A stretch of DNA of 64,000 bases. Source: Mycolicibacterium doricum. Its GTDB lineage: Bacteria; Actinomycetota; Actinomycetes; Mycobacteriales; Mycobacteriaceae. How positions within the stretch are numbered: the first letter of the stretch is position 1; every line of letters begins with the position of its first letter. This document shows positions 47,470 through 59,942 of this stretch, piece by piece. The position numbers and the translations under genes were made by a program. The notes beneath the pieces were generated by a model. It was not told the origin of the DNA. It did not search any database and saw only the letters and a program-made list of their open reading frames with translations. The stretch spans positions 2,790,001 to 2,854,000 of the forward strand of contig NZ_AP022605.1 in NCBI RefSeq assembly GCF_010728155.1, in the 5' to 3' direction.

Positions 47470-50400
47470 GTGTCTGGCGTGTTCGTCGAATCCGTTGGGG
47501 CGCACGACGAGGCCACATCCAGCAGAGTTATCTACAGTGCATCCGATCTCGCCGCGGCCGCCCGCTGTGAGTACGCGCTGCTGCGCTCCTTCGACGCCCG
47601 GCTGGGGTGGGGTCCGAAGGCCGCCGCCGATGACGGCCTGCTGGCCCGCACCGCCGACCTCGGCGAGCACCACGAGAAGCGCCACCTCGAGGAGCTGAGG
47701 GCCGACGGCGACAACAACGTCACCGTCATCGGCAGGCCGCCCTACACCGTGGCCGGGTTGACCGCCGCCGCCGAGGCCACCACCCGCGCCGTGGCCCGCC
47801 GGGCGCCGGTGATCTACCAGGCAGCGATGTTCGACGGCCGGTTCGCCGGCTTCGCCGACTTCTTGGTCCTCGCGGGAGACCGCTACCTGCTGCGCGACAC
47901 CAAGCTGGCGCGCTCGGTGAAGGTGGCGGCGCTGCTGCAGCTGGCCGCCTACGCCGAGACGCTGACCGCTGTGGGCGTGCCGGTCGCCGACGAGGTGGAA
48001 CTCGTGCTCGGCGACGGCGCCACTGCCCGCTACGCGCTCGCCGAGCTGCTGCCGGTGTACCGGCTGCGACGGGCCGCGCTGCAGCGGCTGCTCGACGACC
48101 ATTTGGCCGGCGGCGCGCCGGTGCGCTGGGAGGACGAGGACGTCCGCGCGTGTTTCCGCTGCCCGGAGTGCAGCATTCAGGTGCGGTCGCGAGACGATCC
48201 GCTGTTGGTAGCGGGGATGCGGGTAAGTCAGCGGGCCCGGTTCCTCGACGCCGGGGTCACCACCGTCGCCGCACTCGCCGGGCACCGGGGGCCGGTGCCC
48301 GAGCTGTCCGCGCGCACCGTCGCCGCGTTGAGCGCGCAGGCCCGACTGCAGATCGCGCCGCGAGTGGACGGCAAACCGCCGTACGAGGTGACCGATCCGC
48401 AGCCGCTGATGCTGCTGCCCGAACCCGACAGGGGTGACCTGTTCTTCGACTTCGAGGGTGACCCGCTGTGGACCGACGACGGCCACGAGTGGGGGCTGGA
48501 GTATCTGTTCGGCGTGCTGGACACCGCCGACGGATTCCACCCGCTGTGGGCGCACGACCGGCCGCAGGAACGGCGGGCGCTCGAAGACTTCCTCGAGTTC
48601 GTGCGCAAGCGGCGCAAACGTCACCCCAACATGCACATCTACCACTACGCCGCCTACGAGAAGACCGCGCTGCTGCGGCTCGCCGGGCGCTACGGCATCG
48701 GTGAGGACGCCGTCGACGACCTGTTGCGCAGCGGCGTGCTGGTCGACCTCTACCCCTTGGTGCGCAAGACCTTTCGGGTCGGCACCCAGAACTACAGCCT
48801 CAAGTCGCTGGAACCGCTGTACATGGGTGGTCAGCTGCGCACCGGCGACGTCACCACGGCCGCGGCGTCGATCACCGAGTACGCGCGTTACTGCGAGCTG
48901 CGCGCCGAGGGCCGTGACGAGGACGCCGCCGTCGTCCTGAAGGACATCGAGGACTACAACCGGTACGACTGCACCTCGACGCGCAGACTGCGCGACTGGC
49001 TGGTGTGCCGGGCCGTCGACTGTGAAGTGCCGCCACGCGGGCCGCAGCCCGTCCGCGCCGAGCTCAAGCCCGAGCCCGAACCCGTCGACGCCCTGGACCG
49101 CGCGCTGTGCCGCTACGCGGGTGACGAGCTCCAGCGCCGCTCCCCGGAGCAGTCCGCGGTCGCGATGGTCGCCGCCGCCCGCGGCTACCACCGCCGCGAG
49201 GACAAACCGTTCTGGTGGTCGCACTTCGACCGGCTCAACAACCCGGTCGACGAATGGGCCGACAGCACCGACGTCTTCCTCGTCGACGCGGACGGCGCGA
49301 AGGTCGACACCGACTGGCACACTCCGCCGCGGGCCCGTAAACCGCAGCGCCGCGTGCGGCTGACCGGGGCGATGGCCGCAGGCCGCCTGAGCCGCGAGAT
49401 GTACGCCCTGTACGAGCCGCCCGCCCCGGCCGGGCTCGGCGACGATCCGGACCGCCGCGCCGCGGGCAGCGCCACCGTCGTCGAATACGACGACGCCGAC
49501 GCACCCACCGAAGTGGTCATCGTCGAGCGCACTCCCAAAGACGGCGGGGTATTCGATCAGCTGCCGTTCGCGCTGGCGCCCGGGCCGCCGATCCGCACGA
49601 CCGCGCTGCGCGATTCGATCGAGGCGACGGCCGCCGAGGTGGCCGAGCGCCTGCCGCGGCTGCCCGCCACCGCCGTGACCGACATCCTGTTGCGCCGCCC
49701 GCCGCGCACCCGCAGCGGCGCACCGCTGCCCACCGGTCCGGACACACCCGGGACGATCACCGCCGCGTTGCTCGACCTCGACTCGTCGTATCTGGCGGTG
49801 CACGGCCCGCCCGGCACCGGCAAGACGTTCACCGCGGCGGCGGTCATCGCCACGCTGGTCAACACGCATCGTTGGCGCATCGGGGTGGTGGCGCAGTCAC
49901 ACGCGGTGGTGGAGAACCTGTTGCGCGGGGTCATCGCGGCGGGGGTGGCCTCGGCGCGGGTGGCCAAGAAGCGAGGGCACGGCGACGACGCGTGCTGGAC
50001 AGTGCTCGACGAGGCGGAGTTCCCGGCGTTCTGCGCCGACAACGACGGGTGCGTCGTCGGCGGCACCGCATGGGATTTCGCGAACGGGAACCGGATCCCG
50101 CGCGGCTGCCTCGACCTGCTCGTCATCGAAGAGGCGGGCCAGTTCTGCCTGGCCAACACGATCGCCGTCGCGCCGGCCGCCGCGAACCTCCTGCTGCTCG
50201 GCGACCCTCAGCAGCTTCCGCAGGTCAGTGCGGGCACGCATCCTGAACCGGTCGACTCCTCGGCGCTCGGCTGGCTCGTCGACGGTGCGCACACGCTGCC
50301 CGCCGAACGCGGCTACTTCCTCGACGTGTCGTACCGGATGCACCCGCAGGTATGCGCGGCGGTGTCCCGGCTGTCCTACGACGGACGCCTGCAGTCGTTC

Positions 50401-50982
50401 GACGCGGTCACCGCGGCGCGCACCCTCGAGGGCTGGTCACCCGGTGTGCATGAGGTCGCCGTCCCACACGACGGCAACGCGACCGAGAGCCCGGAGGAGG
50501 CCGACGCGATCGTCGCGCGAATTCGCCCGCTGCTGAATGCGCTGTGGACCGACGAGAACGGCACCCGACCGCTCACCGAAGACGACGTGATGGTCGTGAC
50601 GCCCTACAACGCCCAGGTCGTGCTGCTGCGGCAGCGCCTCGGCGCCGCCGGGCTGGCCGGTGTGCGGGTAGGCACCGTCGACAAATTCCAGGGCCAGCAG
50701 GCGCCGGTGGTGTTCGTCTCGATGGTCGCCTCGTCCATCGACGACGTCCCGCGCGGGATCTCGTTCCTGCTCAATCGTAATCGCCTCAACGTGGCGATCA
50801 GCCGGGCCAAGTACGCGGCGGTGATCGTGCGGTCCGAAGCGCTCACCGAGTACCTGCCGTCGACGCCGAAGGGTCTGGTCGAACTCGGCGCGTTCCTGTC
50901 GTTGACTACCGTAGCGGGTCAATCCCCGCGCGAATGGCGCCCGCGCGGCGGCTCGGTCGTCGCGCTCAGCCACTGGCGGTGA
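47470..50982 (+). CDS. TM0106-family RecB-like nuclease fused to SF1 helicase
   Basis: 1170 residues (Rv1251c-like). The N-terminal part is a PD-(D/E)XK nuclease: [30 protein letters not shown] and [13 protein letters not shown] give the conserved acidic and lysine residues. The middle has a [16 protein letters not shown] cysteine group and an exonuclease/RNase H-like domain ([25 protein letters not shown]). The C-terminal helicase has Walker [11 protein letters not shown] near residue 778, [23 protein letters not shown], and motifs [13 protein letters not shown] and LNVAISRAK. Probably a DNA-processing enzyme. The start may be GTG 47470 or GTG 47479. Its last 64 bp overlap the convergent MFS gene. 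Confidence 0.9.
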   Translation: MSGVFVESVGAHDEATSSRVIYSASDLAAAARCEYALLRSFDARLGWGPKAAADDGLLARTADLGEHHEKRHLEELRADGDNNVTVIGRPPYTVAGLTAAAEATTRAVARRAPVIYQAAMFDGRFAGFADFLVLAGDRYLLRDTKLARSVKVAALLQLAAYAETLTAVGVPVADEVELVLGDGATARYALAELLPVYRLRRAALQRLLDDHLAGGAPVRWEDEDVRACFRCPECSIQVRSRDDPLLVAGMRVSQRARFLDAGVTTVAALAGHRGPVPELSARTVAALSAQARLQIAPRVDGKPPYEVTDPQPLMLLPEPDRGDLFFDFEGDPLWTDDGHEWGLEYLFGVLDTADGFHPLWAHDRPQERRALEDFLEFVRKRRKRHPNMHIYHYAAYEKTALLRLAGRYGIGEDAVDDLLRSGVLVDLYPLVRKTFRVGTQNYSLKSLEPLYMGGQLRTGDVTTAAASITEYARYCELRAEGRDEDAAVVLKDIEDYNRYDCTSTRRLRDWLVCRAVDCEVPPRGPQPVRAELKPEPEPVDALDRALCRYAGDELQRRSPEQSAVAMVAAARGYHRREDKPFWWSHFDRLNNPVDEWADSTDVFLVDADGAKVDTDWHTPPRARKPQRRVRLTGAMAAGRLSREMYALYEPPAPAGLGDDPDRRAAGSATVVEYDDADAPTEVVIVERTPKDGGVFDQLPFALAPGPPIRTTALRDSIEATAAEVAERLPRLPATAVTDILLRRPPRTRSGAPLPTGPDTPGTITAALLDLDSSYLAVHGPPGTGKTFTAAAVIATLVNTHRWRIGVVAQSHAVVENLLRGVIAAGVASARVAKKRGHGDDACWTVLDEAEFPAFCADNDGCVVGGTAWDFANGNRIPRGCLDLLVIEEAGQFCLANTIAVAPAAANLLLLGDPQQLPQVSAGTHPEPVDSSALGWLVDGAHTLPAERGYFLDVSYRMHPQVCAAVSRLSYDGRLQSFDAVTAARTLEGWSPGVHEVAVPHDGNATESPEEADAIVARIRPLLNALWTDENGTRPLTEDDVMVVTPYNAQVVLLRQRLGAAGLAGVRVGTVDKFQGQQAPVVFVSMVASSIDDVPRGISFLLNRNRLNVAISRAKYAAVIVRSEALTEYLPSTPKGLVELGAFLSLTTVAGQSPREWRPRGGSVVALSHWR

Positions 50983-52772
50983 CCGTCGCCGTCGTCGCGG
51001 TAACGGCGGCGTCTGCTGTTCCCCGGCTCGACCGTGTTCCCCGGCTCGACCGCGGGCCGCGGCGCGACGTCAGGGAGCAGTTCGTCGAGAACCCGACGCC
51101 ACGGATCGTCGCCGGGGACCGGGTCGGGTTTCATGGGCGTGCGCCGACTATGGGAGACGAGCGGCTGCGTGACGCTCTCGTCGGCGCCGACATTCGGATG
51201 CGGCGTGATCGGTTCGGTGAGTTGCAGATCGTCCCAGCTGACCGCGTACTCGAGGTAGTCGTCGTCGTCGAAGCCGTCGTCCACTGGCTCGGTCCGAGTC
51301 GCCGGGGCAGCGGGACCGGGCCCAGGAGCTACGCGGAAGTCCCGTAGGAAGATCGCCGCGGCGACACCGATCAGCGCCACGAACGCCGACAGCAGCAGCG
51401 ACTGCGACATCGCCGCGGCAAACGGCGCGTGAAGGAACTGCGGCAGCGCGGAGACCGTGCCCTCCCCTCGCGGCGATGCGTCCGCCGCCGATGGCATCTC
51501 CGCGCTGATCCGCGACGTCATGAACGCCGCCATACTCGCGCTGCCCAGCACCGACCCCACCTGACGGGTCGCGTTGTAGACGCCCGACCCGGCGCCGGCG
51601 AGGGCCGCCGGCAGGTTCCGCGTCGCGGTGGCCGCCAGCGGTGACCAGATGAACGCCATCCCGATGCCCATGACACCGAACGGCAGCACCAACCGCCAAA
51701 TCGGCGTTTCCGGCGCCATCTCGATCGACAGCCACGTCAGCGCGATGGCCAGCGCCGAAAACCCGAACCCGATGATCGGCCGCGGGTGGGCGCGGTCGAC
51801 GAAGCGCCCAACCACGGGCGCCAGCACTCCGGTGGCGATCGCCATCGGCGCGGTCAGCAGCGCCGATTCCGTCGGCGTCAGCCCACAGACTGCCTGGGCG
51901 AAGAACATCGTCGGCACGATCATGCCCGTCACCACGAAGCCGATGACCGCGACGCCGAAGCTGGACAGAGAGAAGTGGCGGTCACCGAAGATCCGCAGCG
52001 GGATCAGCGGTTCGTGCGGGTTGACCGACTGCCAGTAGACGAAGCCGGCCATCACCGCGATTCCGGCCACGATGAGCGCCCAGATCCAGGGCTGCCAACC
52101 CTGGGACTGGCCCTCCTGTAGCCCGAAGACGATCGCGAACATCCCGACGCCCGACAGCAGCACCCCGAGCAGATCGAACCGGTGCGCGGTGGTCGGCAGC
52201 GCAGGCACCCGCCACCACGCCAGCGCCAGACCGACCAGCCCGACCGGAACGTTGACGAAGAAAATCCACTGCCAGCCGAGGTGGTCCACCAGCACCCCAC
52301 CCGCCAGAGGTCCCACCAACGTCGCCACCCCGGCCGTCGCCCCCCACACGCTCATCGCCACACCGCGGCGCTCGGGCGGAAAGATCCGGGTGATCGTCGA
52401 GAGGGTCTGCGGCGTCAACAATGCCGCGCCGATGCCCTGGACGACCCGCGCGGCGATCAGCGTGTCGACGGACCCGGCCAGCCCGCACCACAGCGAGGCC
52501 GCGGTGAAGACGGCCAGGCCGAGCAGGTAGACGTTCTTGGGTCCGAACCGGTCGCCCAGCCGGCCCGCAACCAACAGCGGAACGGCATATGCCAACAGAT
52601 ACGCGCTGGTCACCCACATCACGGCGTCGTAGTCGGCACCCAGCTCCTCCATGAGCAGCGGGTTGGCGACCGCCACGATGGTGGCGTCAACCAGGATCAT
52701 GAAGAAGCCGACCATCATGGCCCACAGCGCATGCCACGGGCTACCCGGCCGGATTTCAGACGTGGAGAGCAT
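50919..52772 (-). CDS. DHA2-type MFS drug exporter (Rv1250-like)
   Basis: 617 residues with fourteen predicted helices in the EmrB/QacA pattern ([68 protein letters not shown]). A 136-residue hydrophilic, acid-rich C-terminal tail follows the last helix; it contains a small internal repeat [12 protein letters not shown] (near 51020-51060). The tail codons overlap the convergent helicase gene by 64 bp. The next MFS gene upstream overlaps its start by 17 bp, so the two are probably co-transcribed. Substrates unknown. Confidence 0.92.
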   Translation of the reverse strand: MLSTSEIRPGSPWHALWAMMVGFFMILVDATIVAVANPLLMEELGADYDAVMWVTSAYLLAYAVPLLVAGRLGDRFGPKNVYLLGLAVFTAASLWCGLAGSVDTLIAARVVQGIGAALLTPQTLSTITRIFPPERRGVAMSVWGATAGVATLVGPLAGGVLVDHLGWQWIFFVNVPVGLVGLALAWWRVPALPTTAHRFDLLGVLLSGVGMFAIVFGLQEGQSQGWQPWIWALIVAGIAVMAGFVYWQSVNPHEPLIPLRIFGDRHFSLSSFGVAVIGFVVTGMIVPTMFFAQAVCGLTPTESALLTAPMAIATGVLAPVVGRFVDRAHPRPIIGFGFSALAIALTWLSIEMAPETPIWRLVLPFGVMGIGMAFIWSPLAATATRNLPAALAGAGSGVYNATRQVGSVLGSASMAAFMTSRISAEMPSAADASPRGEGTVSALPQFLHAPFAAAMSQSLLLSAFVALIGVAAAIFLRDFRVAPGPGPAAPATRTEPVDDGFDDDDYLEYAVSWDDLQLTEPITPHPNVGADESVTQPLVSHSRRTPMKPDPVPGDDPWRRVLDELLPDVAPRPAVEPGNTVEPGNSRRRRYRDDGDGHRQWLSATTEPPRGRHSRGD

Positions 52773-54030
52773 TTCGGGTCGACTCGCCTATCGAAGGTTG
52801 TGGCCGAGAAGGCCCGACCGCCACGAGCGCGACCAGCGCCACGACCGTGCCGACCACCATGACCAGGGCGAGCGCGAACTCGTCGTTGCCGAGCACCCCG
52901 ACCAGCGGTGCGACCGCCGCGCCCAGACCGAACTGGCCGGCACCGAGCAGGGCCGCTGCGGTGCCCGCCGCCTCGTTGTGGCGCGACAGCGCCACCGCAG
53001 GCGCGTTGGGCAGCACCAACCCCATCGCGGCGAGGATGACCCACACCGACATCAGGAAGCCGGCCAGACCACCGACATGGGCGACCGCCAGCCCGACGAA
53101 GACCAAACCGGCCAGCGACGCCGCCGCCAGCGCCCACACCATGATCTGCTGCGGTGTGAACCGGCGCAGCAGCACCACGTTGAACTGCGTGGTGGCGATC
53201 AGGGCCACCGCGCCGGCACCGAACACGAGCGCGAACGTCTGCTGGTCCAGCCCGTAGTCGCCCTGCAGCACGAACGCCGCGCCGGCGATGTAGGCGAACA
53301 GTCCCGACATGCCCAACGCCGCCACCAGGACGAGCACCACGAAACGCAGGTCGCGCAGCAGTGAGGCGTAGGTCGCAGCGATGCCGCGCACCTTCAACGG
53401 ACGGCGGTGCGCCGTCGGCAGCGTCTCCGGCAGCACCGTGGCCGCGGCGAGAAGCAGCCCGCCGGCGAGCACGACGAGCGCGGCGAACACCCACTGCCAC
53501 GACGCGTGCAGCAGCACCGCCGCGCCCAGCGACGGCGCCAGGACCGGCGCGACACCGAGGACGAGCATCAGCCGCGACATCACCGTCGCCGCGGCCGCTC
53601 CGGAAAACCGGTCACCGACGACGGCGATCGCCACCACGGTTCCGGCGGCGGCGCCCATGCCCTGCAGCCCGCGGGCGACACCCAACACGGCGATGTCAGG
53701 CGCCAGCATGCACAGCACCGACGCCAGCATGTGCAGCACGATTCCGGCCATCAACGGGCGGCGCCGCCCCAACGAATCCGACAGCGGACCGACCACCAGC
53801 TGGCCCAGCGCCAACCCTGCCAGGGTGCCGGTGAGCGTCAGCTGCGCGACCGACGACGACACGCTCAGTTCGTCGGCGATGCTCGGCAGGGCGGGCAGAT
53901 AAATGTCGATCGTGAGCGGACCGAGCGCGACGAGGGCGCCGAGCACCACGATCATCTGCGCCCGCCCCGGCGCCCCACGGACCGGCGTGCTGAGGGCAGA
54001 GGTGTCGTCCACGTGCGTGGATGTTGCCAT
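52756..54030 (-). CDS. Bcr/CflA-type MFS drug exporter
   Basis: 424 residues with twelve predicted helices of the DHA1 Bcr/CflA family: [20 protein letters not shown] at helix 1, [20 protein letters not shown] at the loop-2/3 motif, [19 protein letters not shown] in helix 4, and [15 protein letters not shown] in helix 5 (the exporter motif C). ATG 54030 is used because MATSTHVDD directly precedes the cytosolic lead; the open frame extends to a TTG at 54078 without support. It overlaps the following MFS gene by 17 bp, forming a two-exporter operon. Confidence 0.9.
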   Translation of the reverse strand: MATSTHVDDTSALSTPVRGAPGRAQMIVVLGALVALGPLTIDIYLPALPSIADELSVSSSVAQLTLTGTLAGLALGQLVVGPLSDSLGRRRPLMAGIVLHMLASVLCMLAPDIAVLGVARGLQGMGAAAGTVVAIAVVGDRFSGAAAATVMSRLMLVLGVAPVLAPSLGAAVLLHASWQWVFAALVVLAGGLLLAAATVLPETLPTAHRRPLKVRGIAATYASLLRDLRFVVLVLVAALGMSGLFAYIAGAAFVLQGDYGLDQQTFALVFGAGAVALIATTQFNVVLLRRFTPQQIMVWALAAASLAGLVFVGLAVAHVGGLAGFLMSVWVILAAMGLVLPNAPAVALSRHNEAAGTAAALLGAGQFGLGAAVAPLVGVLGNDEFALALVMVVGTVVALVALVAVGPSRPQPSIGESTRNALHV

Positions 54031-54177
54031 GGATAGGGTCAGCGAGTCGCGTCGAGACTTTTTCCGTCCGCCACCCAACAGTGACTGCAGTCACTGCCCG
54101 GCACCACACGACGTGGTCGTTCGTTGACATCGCGTTAGCCTGAGAAGTTCAGGCGCCACGGCAAGGGAGGCCTCGCA

Positions 54178-54936
54178 ATGAGCGCTCGATCGGACCGCAA
54201 GAAACAGCTGGCGTTCGCCGGCGAGGACACCGACGACAAGCCGGGCGCGACCGCCAGGGTGCTGTCGCAGATCATCGAACGCAGCGCCCGCGTCCAGGCG
54301 CCCGCGGTGAAGGCGTATGTGGACCGTGTCCGCTCCGGGGACCGCACCGCCTCACCGGCCGAGGTCATCAGCAAGCTCGAGAAGCACTACATGCGCGCGG
54401 TGATGGGCAGTGGCGCCGCGGTCGGCTCCACGGCGGCCTTCCCCGGCATCGGCACGCTCGCCGCCATGTCCGCGGTGGCCGGCGAGACCGTGGTCTTCCT
54501 GGAGGCGACATCGCTGTTCGTACTCGCCGTCGCGGAGGTGCACGGCATCCCGGCCGACGAGCGAGAGCGGCGCCGGGCGCTGGTGCTTTCGGTGCTCGTC
54601 GGGGAGGACAGCAAGCGGGCGGTCGCCGACCTGCTCGGCCGGGGCCGCACCAGCGGCGCGTGGATAAGCGAAGGCGCGGCCGTGCTGCCGCTGCCGGCGG
54701 TGTCTCAACTCAACTCACGCCTGTTGAGGTACTTCGTCAAGCGCTACACGCTCAAACGCGGTGCGCTGGCGTTCGGCAAGGTGCTGCCGGTCGGCATCGG
54801 CGCCGTCGTCGGCGGAGTCGGCAACCGGATGATGGGCAAGAAGATCATCGAGAACGCCCGATCGGCGTTCGGTCCGCCGCCGTCGCGCTGGCCGGTGACA
54901 CTGCACGTGCTGCCATCGGTGCAGCCGAATCCATGA
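54178..54936 (+). CDS. Conserved hypothetical protein (Rv1249c-like)
   Basis: 252 residues. The basic N-terminus (MSARSDRKKQLAF) is followed by a helical segment and a hydrophobic glycine-rich region MGSGAAVGSTAAFPGIGTLA, then AMSAVAGETVVFLEATSLFV, and near the C-terminus another, LPVGIGAVVGGVGNRMMGKK. These could be membrane-embedded hairpins rather than full transmembrane helices. AGGGAGG lies about 7 nt before ATG 54178. It is divergent from the MFS pair and sits upstream of kgd as in M. tuberculosis. I recognise no catalytic motif, and the function is unknown. Confidence 0.8.
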   Translation: MSARSDRKKQLAFAGEDTDDKPGATARVLSQIIERSARVQAPAVKAYVDRVRSGDRTASPAEVISKLEKHYMRAVMGSGAAVGSTAAFPGIGTLAAMSAVAGETVVFLEATSLFVLAVAEVHGIPADERERRRALVLSVLVGEDSKRAVADLLGRGRTSGAWISEGAAVLPLPAVSQLNSRLLRYFVKRYTLKRGALAFGKVLPVGIGAVVGGVGNRMMGKKIIENARSAFGPPPSRWPVTLHVLPSVQPNP

Positions 54937-55102
54937 CCACTACGACCAGAACCCCTCCAAGGCGGCATTGCGATGGTCCCGTGATGGTCGGAGCGCTAGC
55001 CTTTAGGCGGCGCCAAAGCGGGTAAACCGCAGAACAGAACATGAGCGGCGAGCAGCCTTGCCATGCTCGCCTGAGACGACGGAATCGAGGCGAGTAGCTG
55101 CC

Positions 55103-58100
55103 GTGAGCAGTTCACCTTCACCATTCGGCCAGAACGAATGGTTGGTCGAGGAAATGTATCGCAAGTTCCGCGAGGATCCCTCGTCGGTAGACCCCAGTTG
55201 GCACGAGTTCCTCGTCGACTACAACCCGGAACCGACCACCGACTCCGCGGCGAGCGCCAACGGGCAGCAGACGCGCAACGCCACCGCCACCGCCGCGCCC
55301 AAGGCCCCGCCGGAGCCAGCGCCGGCGCCGGCGCCGAAGACACAAGACACCAAGACGCAGGGTTCCAAGCCGCAGCGTTCCAAGACGCAGGGTTCCAAGC
55401 CGCAGGGTTCCAAGCCGCAGGGTTTCAAGCCGGCCGAACCGAACTCGACCAAGCCGGCGGATGCCAAGTCGTCCGAGAAGTCCGCCAAGTCGAGCGCGTC
55501 GTCGGGCAACGGCACCGCCAAACCGGAGTCGCAGTCCTCCGACGACAGCGACCAGAACCAGGTGCTGCGCGGTGCCGCCGCGGCCGTCGTCAAGAACATG
55601 TCGGCGTCTCTGGACGTGCCGACCGCGACCAGCGTGCGCGCCATCCCGGCCAAACTGATGATCGACAACCGCGTCGTTATCAACAACCACCTCAAGCGCA
55701 CGCGCGGCGGCAAGATCAGCTTCACGCACCTGATCGGCTACGCGATCGTGACGGCGGTCAAGAAGTTCCCGAATATGAACCGTCACTTCGCCGAGGTCGA
55801 CGGTAAGCCGAACGCGGTTACCCCCGCGCACACGAATTTGGGCCTCGCGATCGACCTGCAGGGCAAGGACGGTAACCGGCAGCTGGTCGTCGCGGCCATC
55901 AAGAAGGCCGACACCATGCGCTTCGGCCAGTTCATCGCCGCCTACGAGGACATCGTGCGGCGCGCCCGCGACGGCAAGCTCACCGCCGAGGATTTCTCCG
56001 GTGTGACGATCTCGCTGACCAACCCCGGCACCATCGGCACCGTGCACTCGGTGCCGCGCCTGATGCGCGGCCAGGGCGCGATCATCGGTGTCGGCGCTAT
56101 GGAGTATCCGGCGGAGTTCCAAGGCGCCAGCGAGGAGCGCATCGCCGACCTCGGGATCGGCAAGCTCATCACGCTCACGTCCACCTACGACCATCGCATC
56201 ATCCAGGGCGCCGAATCCGGTGACTTCCTGCGGACCGTGCACCAGCTGCTGCTGTCCGACGAGTTCTTCGACGAGATCTTCCGGGAACTGGGGATCCCCT
56301 ACGAGCCGGTGCGCTGGCGCATCGACAACCCCGATTCGATCGAGGACAAGAACGCCCGCGTCATCGAGCTGATCGCGGCGTACCGAAACCGCGGCCACCT
56401 GATGGCCGACATCGACCCGCTGCGGTTGGACAACAACCGCTTCCGCAGTCACCCCGACCTCGACGTGCTCACCCATGGGCTGACGCTGTGGGATCTCGAC
56501 CGCGAGTTCAAGGTCAACGGGTTCGCCGGTGCCGAACGCAAGAAGCTGCGCGACGTGCTCGCCGTGCTGCGCGACGCCTACTGCCGCCACATCGGCGTCG
56601 AGTACACCCACATCCTCGAACCCGAACAGCAGCAGTGGCTCCAGGAGCGTATCGAGGGCAAACACGAGAAACCCACCGTCGCGCAGCAAAAGTACATCTT
56701 GAGCCGACTCAACGCGGCGGAGGCCTTCGAGACCTTCCTGCAGACCAAGTACGTCGGGCAGAAGCGATTCTCACTGGAAGGCGCGGAAACCGTCATCCCG
56801 ACCATGGATGCGGTGATCGACCAGTGCGCCGATCACGCGCTCGACGAGGTCGTCGTCGGTATGCCGCACCGCGGTCGGCTCAACGTGCTGGCCAACATCG
56901 TCGGCAAGCCCTACAGCCAGATCTTCAGCGAATTCGAGGGCAACCTCAACCCCTCGCAGGCGCACGGTTCCGGGGACGTGAAGTACCACCTCGGTTCCAG
57001 CGGCACGTACCTGCAGATGTTCGGCGACAACGACATCACGGTCTCGCTGACCGCCAACCCGAGCCACCTCGAGGCCGTCGACCCGGTGATGGAAGGCCTG
57101 GTACGCGCCAAACAGGATCTGCTCGACAAGGGCGATGGCGAGGACGGATACACCGTCGTGCCGCTGATGCTGCATGGCGACGCCGCGTTCGCCGGGCAGG
57201 GCGTGGTCGCCGAGACGCTGAACCTGGCGCTGCTGCGGGGCTACCGCACCGGCGGCACCATCCACCTCATCGTCAACAACCAGATCGGATTCACCACGTC
57301 GCCCGCGGCCGCGAAATCGTCGGAGTACTGCACCGACGTGGCGAAGATGATCGGCGCGCCGATCTTCCACGTCAACGGCGACGACCCGGAGGCCGCGGTC
57401 TGGGTGGCCAGGCTGGCCGTCGACTTCCGGCAGAAGTTCAAGAAGGACGTCGTCATCGACCTGCTGTGCTACCGCCGCCGCGGGCACAACGAAGGTGACG
57501 ACCCGTCGATGACCCAGCCCTCGATGTATGACGTGATCGACACCAAGCGTGGCGTCCGCAAGAGCTACACCGAATCGCTGATCGGCCGCGGCGACATCTC
57601 GATGAAGGAGGCCGAGGACGCGCTGCGCGACTACCAGGGCCAACTCGAACAGGTCTTCAACGAGGTCCGCGAACTCGAGAAGCACGAAATCGAGCCCAGC
57701 GAATCGGTGGAAGCCGACCAGCAGATTCCGGCCAAGCTCGCCACCGCGGTGGACAAGTCGCTGCTGGCCCGCATCGGCGACGCCCACCTGGCGGTGCCGG
57801 AGGGCTTCACCGTGCACCCGCGCGTCAAGCCGGTGCTCGAGAGGCGCCGCGAGATGGCCTATGAGGGCAAGGTCGACTGGGCGTTCGCCGAACTGCTGGC
57901 CCTTGGCACGATGATCGCCGAGGGCAAACTGGTCCGGCTGTCCGGCCAGGACACCCGCCGTGGCACGTTCACGCAGCGCCACTCGGTGGTGATCGACCGC
58001 AAGACCGGCAGGGAGTTCACGCCGCTGCAGCTGCTGGCGACGGACTCCGACGGCAACCCGACGGGCGGCAAGTTCCTGGTGTACGACTCGCCGCTGTCGG

Positions 58101-58933
58101 AATTCGCCGCGGTCGGCTTCGAGTACGGCTACTCGGTCGGCAACCCCGACGCGATGGTGTTGTGGGAGGCGCAGTTCGGCGACTTCATCAACGGGGCGCA
58201 GTCGATCATCGACGAGTTCATCAGCTCTGGCGAGGCGAAGTGGGGTCAGCTCTCCGACGTCGTACTGCTGCTGCCCCACGGCCACGAGGGTCAGGGGCCC
58301 GACCACACCTCGGGCCGCATCGAGCGGTTCCTGCAGTTGTGGGCGGAGGGCTCGATGACGATCGCGATGCCCTCGACGCCGGCGAACTACTTCCACCTGC
58401 TGCGCCGGCACAGTCTGGACGGGATTCGGCGACCGCTGATCGTGTTCACGCCGAAGTCGATGCTGCGCAACAAGGCGGCGGTGAGCGACATCCGTGATTT
58501 CACCGAGCAGAAGTTCCGTTCGGTGCTCGAGGAGCCCATGTACACCGACGGCGACGGCGACCGCAACACGGTCAAACGGGTGCTGTTAACCAGCGGCAAG
58601 ATCTACTACGAGCTGGTGGCGCGTAAGAACAGGGAAGACCGCGACGACGTCGCGATCGTGCGGGTCGAGCAGCTCGCCCCACTGCCCAGGCGGCGGCTGG
58701 CTGAGACGCTGGAGAAGTACCCGAACGTCGCGGAGAAGTTCTGGGTGCAGGAGGAGCCGGCGAACCAGGGTGCGTGGCCCACGTTCGGGCTGACGCTGCC
58801 CGAGATGCTGCCGGACTACTTCGCCGGCATCAAGCGGATCTCGCGGCGCGCAATGTCGGCGCCGTCATCCGGGTCCTCGAAGGTGCACGCCGTCGAGCAG
58901 CAGGAGATCCTCGACGAGGCGTTCGCCCCGTAG
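55103..58933 (+). CDS. kgd: Multifunctional 2-oxoglutarate metabolism enzyme Kgd (OdhA-type)
   Basis: 1276 residues from GTG 55103. The N-terminal segment ([20 protein letters not shown]) is followed by a low-complexity linker with five-residue [10 protein letters not shown] repeats near residues 80-110. An E2-like acyltransferase domain has the catalytic-type motif [13 protein letters not shown] near residue 360, and the E1 domain from about residue 410 has thiamine-diphosphate motif [20 protein letters not shown] near residue 690 and [15 protein letters not shown] sequence. It decarboxylates 2-oxoglutarate and supports the 2-oxoglutarate dehydrogenase complex or carboligation. Such enzymes are inhibited by the FHA protein GarA/OdhI binding to E1. 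No lipoyl domain is present, as expected. Confidence 0.95.
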   Translation: MSSSPSPFGQNEWLVEEMYRKFREDPSSVDPSWHEFLVDYNPEPTTDSAASANGQQTRNATATAAPKAPPEPAPAPAPKTQDTKTQGSKPQRSKTQGSKPQGSKPQGFKPAEPNSTKPADAKSSEKSAKSSASSGNGTAKPESQSSDDSDQNQVLRGAAAAVVKNMSASLDVPTATSVRAIPAKLMIDNRVVINNHLKRTRGGKISFTHLIGYAIVTAVKKFPNMNRHFAEVDGKPNAVTPAHTNLGLAIDLQGKDGNRQLVVAAIKKADTMRFGQFIAAYEDIVRRARDGKLTAEDFSGVTISLTNPGTIGTVHSVPRLMRGQGAIIGVGAMEYPAEFQGASEERIADLGIGKLITLTSTYDHRIIQGAESGDFLRTVHQLLLSDEFFDEIFRELGIPYEPVRWRIDNPDSIEDKNARVIELIAAYRNRGHLMADIDPLRLDNNRFRSHPDLDVLTHGLTLWDLDREFKVNGFAGAERKKLRDVLAVLRDAYCRHIGVEYTHILEPEQQQWLQERIEGKHEKPTVAQQKYILSRLNAAEAFETFLQTKYVGQKRFSLEGAETVIPTMDAVIDQCADHALDEVVVGMPHRGRLNVLANIVGKPYSQIFSEFEGNLNPSQAHGSGDVKYHLGSSGTYLQMFGDNDITVSLTANPSHLEAVDPVMEGLVRAKQDLLDKGDGEDGYTVVPLMLHGDAAFAGQGVVAETLNLALLRGYRTGGTIHLIVNNQIGFTTSPAAAKSSEYCTDVAKMIGAPIFHVNGDDPEAAVWVARLAVDFRQKFKKDVVIDLLCYRRRGHNEGDDPSMTQPSMYDVIDTKRGVRKSYTESLIGRGDISMKEAEDALRDYQGQLEQVFNEVRELEKHEIEPSESVEADQQIPAKLATAVDKSLLARIGDAHLAVPEGFTVHPRVKPVLERRREMAYEGKVDWAFAELLALGTMIAEGKLVRLSGQDTRRGTFTQRHSVVIDRKTGREFTPLQLLATDSDGNPTGGKFLVYDSPLSEFAAVGFEYGYSVGNPDAMVLWEAQFGDFINGAQSIIDEFISSGEAKWGQLSDVVLLLPHGHEGQGPDHTSGRIERFLQLWAEGSMTIAMPSTPANYFHLLRRHSLDGIRRPLIVFTPKSMLRNKAAVSDIRDFTEQKFRSVLEEPMYTDGDGDRNTVKRVLLTSGKIYYELVARKNREDRDDVAIVRVEQLAPLPRRRLAETLEKYPNVAEKFWVQEEPANQGAWPTFGLTLPEMLPDYFAGIKRISRRAMSAPSSGSSKVHAVEQQEILDEAFAP

Positions 58934-59104
58934 CGGTCCCGTCGCCGAGATGGACGTTCTGGCGCGAATCACCTGCACTTTGGCGCCCGAACGTTCGTTT
59001 CGGCGTGGCCCCCGCGCGCCCGGGTCACTGACCGTTACCCCGCTGCACCGGTACCGCGAGTATCGACTAGCCTCGACGCGAGTCAATCGACACGAGGAGT
59101 GAAT

Positions 59105-59941
59105 ATGCAGGGCTTCGCCGGAAAGGTCGCCGTCGTCACCGGCGCCGGGTCGGGAATCGGGCAGGCGCTGGCGATCGAGTTGGCCCGCTCCGGGGCCAGC
59201 GTCGCGATCAGCGACGTCAACCTCGAGGGCCTGGCCGTCACCGAGGAGCGCATCAAGGAGAGCGGGACTGGCGCACCGGTGAAGGTGAACCGTCTCGACG
59301 TCACCGAGCGTGAGGCGTTCCTGCTCTACGCCGACGAGGTCAAGCAGCACTTCGGCAAGGTCAACCAGATCTACAACAACGCCGGCATCGCCTTCATGGG
59401 GGACATCGAGGTCAGCCAGTTCAAGGACATCGAACGGGTGATGGACGTCGACTTCTGGGGTGTGGTCAATGGCACCAAGGCGTTCCTGCCGCACCTGATC
59501 GCCTCCGGCGACGGGCACGTCATCAATGTCTCCAGCGTGTTCGGCCTGTTCTCGGTGCCGAGTCAGGGCGCCTACAACGCCGCCAAGTTTGCGGTGCGCG
59601 GGTTCACCGAGGCGCTCAACCAGGAGATGGCCGTGGCGGGGCACCCGGTGAAGGTGACCACCGTGCACCCCGGCGGCATCAAGACCGCGATCGCGCGCAA
59701 TGCCACCGCCGTGGAAGGCCTCGACGCCGATGAACTTGCCACGTTCTTCGACAAGAGACTCGCCAACACCACACCGGAGAAAGCCGCCCAGGTCATCCTC
59801 GACGGTGTTCGCAAGAACAAGGCGCGGGTGCTCATCGGCACCGACGCCAAGGCGCTCGACGTGATTATCCGGATCCTCGGGCCGCGCTACCAACGGCTGT
59901 TCCCCTCGGTGACCTCGAGGTTCATGCCCGGGCCCCACTGA
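59105..59941 (+). CDS. Short-chain dehydrogenase/reductase (Rv1245c-like)
   Basis: 278 residues with a classical SDR fold: cofactor loop VVTGAGSGIGQALA near residue 12, Asp in SDVNLEGL favouring NAD(H), NNAGIAFMG, and the catalytic Ser-Tyr-Lys in NVSSVFGLFSVPSQGAYNAAK. ATG 59105 has GAGGAG five bases upstream; a GTG two codons earlier overlaps that motif and is less likely. It follows kgd by 170 bp and converges with lpqZ, one base separating the stop codons. Substrate unknown. Confidence 0.9.
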   Translation: MQGFAGKVAVVTGAGSGIGQALAIELARSGASVAISDVNLEGLAVTEERIKESGTGAPVKVNRLDVTEREAFLLYADEVKQHFGKVNQIYNNAGIAFMGDIEVSQFKDIERVMDVDFWGVVNGTKAFLPHLIASGDGHVINVSSVFGLFSVPSQGAYNAAKFAVRGFTEALNQEMAVAGHPVKVTTVHPGGIKTAIARNATAVEGLDADELATFFDKRLANTTPEKAAQVILDGVRKNKARVLIGTDAKALDVIIRILGPRYQRLFPSVTSRFMPGPH

Positions 59942-59942
59942 C

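Noticed and set aside
46858..49869. 1003-codon minus-strand ORF
   Set aside because: Antisense to lprE and the nuclease-helicase gene, whose motifs are unmistakable.
55118..56689. 523-codon minus-strand ORF
   Set aside because: Antisense to kgd; its repeats mirror the kgd linker repeats.
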